Source of the DNA: Alphaproteobacteria bacterium MarineAlpha10_Bin3
Lineage (GTDB): Bacteria; Pseudomonadota; Alphaproteobacteria; UBA8366; GCA-2717185
DNA: 5,109 bases
NCBI GenBank assembly: GCA_002937525.1
Contig: PTKA01000150.1
Span: 1-5,109, forward strand
Reading direction: 5' to 3'
Shown: piece after piece, positions 1-5,109 of the stretch
Layout of the letters: every line of letters starts with the position of its first letter
Numbering within the stretch: the first letter of the stretch is position 1
Program-made: the position numbers and the translations under genes
Notes under the pieces: model-generated
The model's database searches: none
Told to the model about the DNA's origin: nothing
Seen by the model: the letters and a program-made list of their open reading frames with translations, nothing else

Positions 1-392
1 TGAGCCGGCACGGTTTTGTCGCAGCCGCCGATCATGACCACGCTGTCCATCGGCTGGGCGCGGATCATCTCCTCGGTATCCATCGCCATCAGGTTGCGCA
101 GGAACATCGATGTCGGATAAGCGAAGGATTCATGCACCGATATGGTCGGAAACTCGACCGGAAGCCCGCCCGCCAGCATCACGCCGCGCTTGATCGCCTC
201 GACCAGTTCCGGCGCGTTGCGATGGCAGGCGTTATAGCCGCTGAACGTATTGGCGATACCAACGACCGGCCGGTTCAGGGCATCGTCGCTATAGCCCATC
301 GCCTTGATGAACGCTTTGCGCAGAAACAGCGAAAACGCCGCATCGCCGTAACTGGTCAACCCTTTACGCATCCCGGTGTCGTCGTTCGGCAT
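1..392 (-). CDS. IlvD/Edd-family Fe-S dehydratase, N-terminal 130 residues (cut by window edge)
   Basis: The reverse strand reads ATG at 392-390 and stays open to the window edge, giving 130 residues that begin MPNDDTGMRKGLTSYGDAAF. Visible family features are NTFSGYNACHRN with Cys56 (Fe-S ligand position), FPTISVHES with Glu88 (Mg-ligand position), RNLMAMD, and GGCDKT with Cys124, Asp125 and Lys126 (second cluster Cys, Mg ligand and the Lys that is carbamylated in studied members). From memory, Rhizobium L-arabinonate dehydratase has the same residues at C59, E91, C127, D128 and K129, a constant offset of 3. This points to the sugar-acid dehydratase side of the family as well as to IlvD. The family removes water from 2,3-dihydroxy acids to give 2-oxo acids in the cytoplasm. 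The third cluster Cys and the C-terminal domain lie outside the window, so the substrate is open. It starts 28 bases after the aminotransferase stop, on the same strand, and is probably the second gene of that operon. Confidence 0.93.
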   Translation of the reverse strand, partial: MPNDDTGMRKGLTSYGDAAFSLFLRKAFIKAMGYSDDALNRPVVGIANTFSGYNACHRNAPELVEAIKRGVMLAGGLPVEFPTISVHESFAYPTSMFLRNLMAMDTEEMIRAQPMDSVVMIGGCDKTVPA

Positions 393-397
393 CGTAT

Positions 398-402
398 TCT
401 CC
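398..402 (-). promoter_or_regulatory. Shine-Dalgarno of the dehydratase gene
   Basis: On the minus strand GGAGA precedes the ATG at 392-390 with 5 bases between. This fixes the dehydratase start and agrees with the start expected for the family. The 28-base gap that holds it is AT-rich and has no room for a convincing terminator, which fits read-through from the aminotransferase. Confidence 0.75.
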
Positions 403-420
403 GTGATTTTTAATTATCGG

Positions 421-1601
421 TTACAAACCGAACGATTTTTCCATCCGCGCAATCGCTTCGTCCAGCACGGCCTCGCGCTTGGCGAAGCAAAAGCGCACGA
501 AATGGGTCGGGCCGCCTTCCAGGTAAAAGGCGCTGACCGGGACGGCGGTCACGCCCGCTTGATGGTGATGTGGCGGCAAAACGCCGTATCGTCGCCGTCG
601 AAGCCGAGCGGTGCGATGTCCGCTGTGATAAAATATGTGCCCTGGCAGTCAATGACGCCGAACCCGATCCGCGCCAGTCCGGCGGCAAAACGGTCGCGCT
701 TGGCTTGCATGCCGGCGCCGAGGCCGCTGAAATAAGCATCGTCCTTGGCCAGGCCGAACGCCACCGCATTTTGCAGATTGGGCGGCGTGGTGAAGGTGAC
801 GAACTGATGCGCCTTGGCGATCGGGGCCAGCAATTCGGGCGCCGCCGTAGCATAGCCGACCTTCCAGCCGGTCAAGGAAAACGTTTTGCCGGCGGACCCG
901 ATCTTCACGCAGCGTTCCCGCATCCCCGGCAAGGTAATCAGCGGCGTATGGCGGCGGCCGTCAAAGACGATGTGTTCGTAGACTTCGTCGCAAATGGCGT
1001 AGGCGTCGTGGCGCTGGACCAGTTGCGCAATAAAGGCAAGTTCGTCGTCGCTGAACATTTTGGCGGCGGGGTTCTGCGGATTGTTCAGCAGGATCAGTTT
1101 GGTCTTGTCGCTAAACGCAGCCTCCAGTTCGGCGCGCGGCAAAGCCCAGTCCGGCGGCGTGACGCGGATCCGCTTCACCACGGCGCCGGCGCGCCGGATG
1201 ATCGGCATATAACAATCGTAAAGCGGTTCGATCACGACCACTTCGTCGCCGGGTTCGATCAGCCCCATCATGCAGTCGGTCAGCACCTCGGTCGCCCCCG
1301 ACCCGACCATGACCTCGGATTGCCAATCGACGCTAAACCCGTAATGCCGGCTGGCGTGGGCGGCCACCGCCTGGCGCAGTTCGGGCACGCCCATCATCGG
1401 CGGATACTGGTTGGGTCCGCTCATCAAGGCGTCCGCCGCCACCTGGCGCACATCGGCCGGGCCGTCTTCGTCGGGAAAGCCTTGTCCAAGGTTTATCGAC
1501 TCATGCTCGATGGCGAGCCTGGACATCACCTCGAACACGGTCGTGCCATAGCTGGAAATTATGCTGTTGGCCGCCTTCACGTCCCACCCCCATGCGATCA
1601 T
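421..1601 (-). pseudogene. PLP-dependent class I/II aminotransferase (kynurenine/methionine aminotransferase-like), frameshifted near its 3' end
   Basis: The first 347 or so codons read as a fold-type I aminotransferase. Landmarks are INLGQGFPD (about 36-44), GSGATE (100-105), NNPQNPAAK (173-181, with Ala where the family usually has Gly), ICDEVYEH (203-210, Asp205 for the pyridine nitrogen, Tyr208) and GSAGKTFSLTGWKVGY (235-250, Schiff-base Lys239). The SAGKTFS-TGWKVG pattern is that of kynurenine, methionine and glutamine aminotransferases. The frame then runs into TGA at 551-549 after HITIKRA. In another frame the missing end continues as AGVTAVPVSAFY, THFVRFCFAK (substrate carboxylate-binding Arg) and KSFGL, stopping at 423-421. 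One extra base between 560 and 561 (GAA for AA) would give HITIEAGVTAVPVS, as the family expects, and 393 residues, a normal length. It is either a recent pseudogene or a sequence error; the short 350-residue product (549-1601) would lack the Arg and should be inactive. A GTG at codon 9 is a possible alternative start. Confidence 0.85.
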
Positions 1602-1607
1602 CTTGTA

Positions 1608-1615
1608 CTCACCCT
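1608..1615 (-). promoter_or_regulatory. Shine-Dalgarno of the aminotransferase gene
   Basis: The minus strand reads AGGGTGAG, then six bases (TACAAG), then the ATG at 1601-1599. GGTGA matches the 3' half of the consensus AGGAGGTGA. This favours the ATG over the GTG eight codons downstream, although family members often begin close to that GTG. Confidence 0.55.
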
Positions 1616-1715
1616 AAGATACAACATCCGCCGCCGCATGACTAATCCTTGAACGGGCTCCTAGCCAAGGGGTTAGCGTGGGAGTAGCCTTTGTCCTGGC
1701 GATTATTTTTTCTAT

Positions 1716-1723
1716 GGATGTGA
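1716..1723 (+). promoter_or_regulatory. Shine-Dalgarno deciding the molybdoenzyme start at 1729
   Basis: GGATGTGA matches GGAGGTGA in 7 of 8 positions and lies five bases before ATG 1729 (eight from its GGATG part). The same frame is open further upstream from GTG 1678, which has its own weaker signal, AAGGGG, at 1667-1672. The codons between (GGA, GTA, TTT, ATT, ATT, TTT, TCT) are unlike those of the gene body and encode a hydrophobic stretch not found at the start of BisC. I therefore prefer 1729. ATG 1714 has no visible ribosome binding site. Confidence 0.55.
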
Positions 1724-1728
1724 CGGAT

Positions 1729-4023
1729 ATGGGAAAGATCAGGCATAGCGCGCATTGGGGCGCCTTCACCGCCGAAACGCGCGACGGGCGGGTTGTCGGC
1801 GTTGCGCCTTTTGCGTCCGACCCCCATCCGGCACCCATTCTTCAAGCGATGCCCGAAGCCCTGTATCACCATTGCCGGGTCGCCGAACCCATGGTGCGCG
1901 CGGGCTGGCTGGAAAGCGGCCGCAATAGCGACCGCGCCGGCCGGGGCAAGGAACGGTTCGTTCCGGTGAGCTGGGAGAAAGCGCTGACCCTGGTTGGCGA
2001 TGAATTGGCGCGGGTCAAGGCGGCGCATGGCAATGCCGCGATCTTCGGCGGGTCCTACGGCTGGTCCAGTGCCGGCCGGTTTCATCACGCCAAGACCCAG
2101 TTGCAGCGGTTTCTCAACTGTCATGGCGGCTTTACAGCACAGGTGCACAGCTATTCGATTGCCGCCGGGCTGGCGATCCTGCCGCATATCCTTGGCGATA
2201 TTCAGGGCATTCGCAATGTCACCTCATGGCGCGATATCCGCGACAACACGCAATTGCTCGTCGCTTTTGGCGGCATCGGCACCAAGAACCCGCAAGTTCA
2301 ACCCGGCGGGTCCGGCGAACATTCGACCCAGTTCTGGCTGCGTCGGTTGAAAGCCGCCGGCATGGCGGTCGTATCGGTAGCGCCGTTGCGCGGCGATACG
2401 GCTGATTTTCTCGATGCGCAATGGCTGGCGCCGCGGCCCAATACCGATGTCGCGATGATGCTGGGGATCGCCCATACGCTGGTCGCCGAAGACCGGCACG
2501 ACCGCGCATTCCTGGCCCGCTACTGCATCGGTTTCGAACGTTTCGAAGCCTATCTGATGGGCACGGATGACGGCCAGCCCAAGGATGCCGGCTGGGCCGC
2601 CGGGATTACCGGGATCGATGCCGAGATACTCCGCACGCTGGCGCGCCGGATGGCGGATTCCCGCACCATGATAACCACCAGCTATGCGTTGCAGCGCGGC
2701 GATCATGGCGAACAGCCGTTCTGGATGACCGTGACATTGGCGGCGGTGCTGGGCCAGATCGGATTGCCCGGCGGCGGATTCGGGTTCGGTTATGGCAGCA
2801 TGCAGGCGCAGGGCAACGCGGTGGAACCGATTGCCTCGCCCGATCTGCCGGCCGGGACCAATCCGACCCGCAGCTTCATCCCGGTGGCGCGGATCGCCGA
2901 CATGCTGCTGAACCCCGGAGCGCCATACGACTTCAACGGCCAGCGGCGCACCTATCCGGACATCAAGCTGATCTATTGGTGTGGCGGCAACCCGTTCCAT
3001 CACCATCAGGACATCAACCGGCTGATATCCGCGTGGCGGCGGCCGGAGACGATCATCGTGCACGAACCCTGGTGGACCGCGACCGCCCGCCATGCCGATA
3101 TCGTCCTGCCGGCAACCACCACCCTGGAGCGCAACGATATCGGCGCCAGTTCAGGCGACCGCTTCATCATCGCGATGCAACAAGCCGTGCCGCCGGTCGG
3201 CGGCGCGCGCAACGATTACGACATTTTCAGCGCGATCGCCGAACGGCTCGGCATTGGCGAAAATTTCACCGAAGGCCGCGACGAGCGCGAATGGTTGCGC
3301 CATCTTTATGATGTTGCGCGCCAGCAGGCGGCGCGCAGACAGATCGAAATGCCCGATTTCGATACATTCTGGGCCGACGGTCATATCGAAATTCCACCGC
3401 CGGCGACCCACAATGTGCTGTATGCCGGCTTCCGCGCCGACCCCGCGGCCAATCCGCTGAAAACACCGTCCGGCCTGATCGAGATATTCTCGCAAACCAT
3501 CGACGGTTTCGGTTACGACGATTGCCCGGGCCACCCGACTTGGCTGGAACCGGTCGAATGGCTGGGCGCGGTAGGCGACTACCCGCTGCATCTGATTTCG
3601 CAACAACCCGCAACCCGCCTGCACGCGCAGATGGATTGCGCTTCGGTCAGCCGCGATTCGAAAATTCAGGGGCGCGAGCCGATTTCCCTCAACCCGGCGG
3701 ATGGCGCGGCGCGCGGCATTGCGGCGGGCGATATCGTGCGGGTCTTCAATGCGCGCGGCGAGATTCTGGCCGGCGTTATCCTCGACGACGGCGTGCGCGA
3801 AGGGGTCGTCTGCCTTGCGACCGGTGCCTGGTACGACCCGGCCGAACCCGGCCGCATCGGCTCGCTCGACAAGCACGGCAACCCGAACGTCCTGACGCTC
3901 GACCGCGGCACCTCGCGGCTGGCCCAGGGTCCAATCGCCCATTCGGCCCTGGTCGAAATCGAACGCTTCGAGGGACCGGCCCCCGAAATCACCGCCTTCA
4001 CTGGTCCAAACGCCCAGGGATAA
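1729..4023 (+). CDS. BisC-like molybdopterin oxidoreductase (DMSO reductase family, probable S- or N-oxide reductase)
   Basis: From ATG 1729 this gives 764 residues, close to E. coli BisC. It opens MGKIRHSAHWGAF, matching the SAHWG start of BisC, with no twin-arginine signal and no N-terminal Cys cluster for a 4Fe-4S centre. It should therefore be a soluble cytoplasmic enzyme with bis-MGD molybdenum as its only cofactor. GGSYGW gives Tyr110 and Trp112, and HSYSIAAG gives Ser143; these fall at a constant offset of 4 from Tyr114, Trp116 and Ser147 (Mo ligand) of Rhodobacter DMSO reductase. The Tyr is typical of S-oxide reductases and absent from TorA. Other landmarks are LPGGGFGFGYGS (about 346-357), WCGGNPFHHHQDINR (417-431), HADIVLPATTTLERND (455-470) and the C-terminal dinucleotide-binding domain from about 618, with NARGEILAG. 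The family reduces biotin sulfoxide, methionine sulfoxide, DMSO or similar oxides. The HSYS loop replaces the classical GDYSTGAAQ, so the substrate is uncertain. No dedicated electron donor or chaperone gene is nearby. The same frame is open from GTG 1678 (781 residues). Confidence 0.92.
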   Translation: MGKIRHSAHWGAFTAETRDGRVVGVAPFASDPHPAPILQAMPEALYHHCRVAEPMVRAGWLESGRNSDRAGRGKERFVPVSWEKALTLVGDELARVKAAHGNAAIFGGSYGWSSAGRFHHAKTQLQRFLNCHGGFTAQVHSYSIAAGLAILPHILGDIQGIRNVTSWRDIRDNTQLLVAFGGIGTKNPQVQPGGSGEHSTQFWLRRLKAAGMAVVSVAPLRGDTADFLDAQWLAPRPNTDVAMMLGIAHTLVAEDRHDRAFLARYCIGFERFEAYLMGTDDGQPKDAGWAAGITGIDAEILRTLARRMADSRTMITTSYALQRGDHGEQPFWMTVTLAAVLGQIGLPGGGFGFGYGSMQAQGNAVEPIASPDLPAGTNPTRSFIPVARIADMLLNPGAPYDFNGQRRTYPDIKLIYWCGGNPFHHHQDINRLISAWRRPETIIVHEPWWTATARHADIVLPATTTLERNDIGASSGDRFIIAMQQAVPPVGGARNDYDIFSAIAERLGIGENFTEGRDEREWLRHLYDVARQQAARRQIEMPDFDTFWADGHIEIPPPATHNVLYAGFRADPAANPLKTPSGLIEIFSQTIDGFGYDDCPGHPTWLEPVEWLGAVGDYPLHLISQQPATRLHAQMDCASVSRDSKIQGREPISLNPADGAARGIAAGDIVRVFNARGEILAGVILDDGVREGVVCLATGAWYDPAEPGRIGSLDKHGNPNVLTLDRGTSRLAQGPIAHSALVEIERFEGPAPEITAFTGPNAQG
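4016..4020 (+). promoter_or_regulatory. Shine-Dalgarno of the amidase, inside the end of the molybdoenzyme gene
   Basis: AGGGA sits in the last codons of the molybdoenzyme gene, seven bases before TTG 4028. The upstream stop (TAA 4021-4023) lies between the signal and the start, the usual arrangement for translational coupling. No ATG or better-placed GTG exists that would keep the conserved N-terminal HWG segment. Confidence 0.6.
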
Positions 4024-4027
4024 GTCC

Positions 4028-4984
4028 TTGCCGAACAATCACCAGATTGCCGCCAGCCCGGACACCGTGCATTGGGGCGTATTCAGCGCCGCACTTGAAC
4101 CGGTCCTGGAAATCGATTCCGGCGATAGCGTAACCCTGCACTGCGTTTCCGGCGGCGCCGATATCCTGCCGAAAAGCGGGTTCGAGATACTGCCCGAACA
4201 TCTGGAAATCCACGCCAAGGTCGCGCCGGCCCAGGCCGGCCATATCATGACCGGGCCGGTGGCGGTGCGTGGTGCAGTACCCGGCGACGTGCTGGAAGTG
4301 CGCATCCTGGATGTATCCTTGCGTCAGGACTGGGGATGGAACCGGATCCGGCCGCTGGCCGGCACCTTGCCGGAAGATTTCGATACCCTGACTTTGGTCC
4401 ATATCCCGCTTGACCGCGAAGCCATGCGCGCGCGGATGCCGTGGGGCGTGGAGCTGCCGTTGGACCCGTTTTTTGGCGTGATGGGGGTAGCACCACCCAA
4501 GGAATGGGGCACGATTACCTCGATCATTCCGCGCGCCCATGGCGGCAATCTGGACATCAAGGCGCTGGGCGCCGGATCGACTTTGTACCTGCCGGTGTTC
4601 AACAAGGGCGCGCAATTTTCCGCCGGCGACGGCCATGCGCTACAGGGCGACGGCGAGGTCGACGGCACGGCGATCGAAACCTGCCTGTCCGGCACCTTCC
4701 AGTTGATTGTCCACAAGGACAAATCGATTGCGATGCCGCGGGCGGAAACCGCGACCCATTATCTGACCACCGGCATCGACCCTTCGCTGGACGTGGCCGC
4801 CAAACAGGCCTTGCGGGAAATGATCGGCCTGATCCGCGAGAAGACCAACTTGTCGCGCGAAGACGCCTATATGCTGTGCAGCCTTGCCGCCGATCTGCAT
4901 GTCAGCCAGACCGTGAACGTCCACAAGGGCATCCACGCGATGCTGGCCAAGACAGCCCTGCACGGCGAAGATCACAGCACCTGA
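4028..4984 (+). CDS. Acetamidase/formamidase-family (FmdA/AmdA) amidohydrolase, TTG start
   Basis: The product is 318 residues, a normal length for the shorter FmdA/AmdA proteins. Family landmarks are VHWGVFSAALEPVLEIDSGD (14-33), DPFFGVMGVAPP (146-157), GGNLDIKALGAGSTLYLPVF (172-191), SAGDGHALQGDGEVDGTAIE (198-217) and a C-terminal VNVHKGIHAML (296-306). Characterised members hydrolyse formamide or acetamide to ammonia and the acid in the cytoplasm; many relatives have unknown amide substrates. There is no signal peptide or membrane segment. The TTG start is supported by AGGGA seven bases upstream and by the need to include HWG; the first in-frame Met would fall near residue 74. It follows the molybdoenzyme by 4 bases, so the two are very likely one transcript and may act on the same compound or its product. 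The exact substrate cannot be read from the sequence. Confidence 0.92.
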   Translation: MPNNHQIAASPDTVHWGVFSAALEPVLEIDSGDSVTLHCVSGGADILPKSGFEILPEHLEIHAKVAPAQAGHIMTGPVAVRGAVPGDVLEVRILDVSLRQDWGWNRIRPLAGTLPEDFDTLTLVHIPLDREAMRARMPWGVELPLDPFFGVMGVAPPKEWGTITSIIPRAHGGNLDIKALGAGSTLYLPVFNKGAQFSAGDGHALQGDGEVDGTAIETCLSGTFQLIVHKDKSIAMPRAETATHYLTTGIDPSLDVAAKQALREMIGLIREKTNLSREDAYMLCSLAADLHVSQTVNVHKGIHAMLAKTALHGEDHST

Positions 4985-5109
4985 TTTTCCCGAAGCGCCG
5001 GGGTTGACGCCTATCAGCCCGTTGAAAAAGTCACCATTGGCCTGGTTTCACTCCACAGCGATCCATATGGCGGCGAAGGCGGTTTTGCCCTCCTGAGAGA
5101 CGATGAGGA
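4985..5109. other. 3' flank of the amidase; possible edge of an insertion sequence
   Basis: No complete gene and no convincing terminator hairpin is visible. CAGCCCGTTGAAAAAGTCA (5015-5033) resembles the outer ends of some bacterial insertion sequences as I remember them. On the minus strand a frame is open from the window edge to a TGA at 5050-5048 and ends AFAAIWIAVE; it could be the tail of a leftward gene, possibly a transposase, but 20 codons are too few to judge. Confidence 0.2.

Larger units (their letters stand above)
1602..1728. promoter_or_regulatory. Divergent intergenic region between the two operons
   Basis: This is the only gap between the leftward aminotransferase/dehydratase pair and the rightward molybdoenzyme/amidase pair, so both promoters and any shared regulator site should lie here or just inside the genes. 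It is locally richer in A/T than the genes, for example at 1701-1713 (GATTATTTTTTCT). A short dyad, CTAGCC-AAGG-GGTTAG (1661-1676, six pairs with one G-T), is nested inside a looser inverted repeat, GGCTCCT (1656-1662) with AGTAGCC (1683-1689, one mismatch). These are candidate operator half-sites only. I could not find a convincing sigma-70 -35/-10 pair on either strand, and no regulator gene is in the window. Confidence 0.45.

Noticed and set aside
410..853. Minus-strand open frame of 147 codons overlapping the aminotransferase 3' end
   Set aside because: It is not the frame that carries the true C-terminus throughout and its sequence is Arg/Pro-rich shadow; the correct tail (421-558) lies in a different frame.
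570..1652. Long plus-strand open frame (about 360 codons) opposite the aminotransferase
   Set aside because: It is an antisense shadow of a high-GC gene: the protein is rich in Arg, Gly, His and Asp without recognisable motifs, whereas the minus strand carries all aminotransferase motifs.
1649..1677. Possible sigma-70 promoter with TTGAAC at 1649-1654
   Set aside because: At 16-17 base spacing the -10 position reads GGTTAG/GTTAGC, which is a poor match, so I do not call it.
3151..4038. Long minus-strand open frames opposite the molybdoenzyme (also 2224-3093)
   Set aside because: They are antisense shadows with no domain motif, no ribosome binding site and the composition expected from the complement of GC-rich coding DNA.
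1741..4110. Shared HWG-x-F-x-A motif near the N-termini of both the molybdoenzyme (SAHWGAFTA) and the amidase (TVHWGVFSA)
   Set aside because: HWG is known independently at the start of BisC-type enzymes and of FmdA/AmdA proteins, and similarity does not extend beyond about nine residues, so it is most likely coincidence and not a duplication or fusion remnant.
4991..5010. Possible terminator hairpin after the amidase (GCGCCGGGGTTGACGCC)
   Set aside because: The arms do not pair beyond two or three bases and no T-run follows.

Overview
This window reads as ordinary chromosomal DNA from a GC-rich, probably alphaproteobacterial, heterotroph. That assignment is an inference from codons rich in G/C at the third position, Shine-Dalgarno-led genes and the general look of the proteins; no rRNA or marker gene is present. 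It holds four metabolic enzyme genes in two divergent pairs, packed tightly around a short central regulatory gap of about 127 bases.

Left half, minus strand (reading from the centre to the left edge): a PLP-dependent class I/II aminotransferase (1601 down to 421) is followed after 28 bases by the start of an IlvD/Edd-family Fe-S dehydratase (392 down to the window edge, first 130 residues only). IlvD/Edd enzymes make 2-oxo acids from 2,3-dihydroxy acids, and an aminotransferase can use 2-oxo acids, so the pair makes chemical sense. The aminotransferase reading frame is broken by what looks like a single missing base near 559-561. The last 43 codons, including the carboxylate-binding Arg, are intact but in another frame.

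Right half, plus strand: a cytoplasmic-type molybdopterin oxidoreductase of the DMSO reductase / biotin sulfoxide reductase (BisC) branch (best start 1729, end 4023) is followed after 4 bases by an acetamidase/formamidase-family (FmdA/AmdA) hydrolase with a TTG start (4028-4984). The two are almost certainly co-transcribed and probably translationally coupled. The Mo-ligand Ser and the Tyr/Trp pair of S-oxide reductases are present, but the loop around the Ser differs from classical DMSOR/BisC.

The last 125 bases after the amidase hold no recognisable complete gene. A GTTGAAAAAGTC-containing segment there resembles the ends of some insertion sequences, but this is weak.

I see no CRISPR array, tRNA, rRNA, phage gene or defence system. 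The points most worth a second look are the aminotransferase frameshift and the unusual pairing of a BisC-like molybdoenzyme with an FmdA-type amidase opposite a dehydratase/aminotransferase pair, which together could form an uncharacterised catabolic or salvage pathway.
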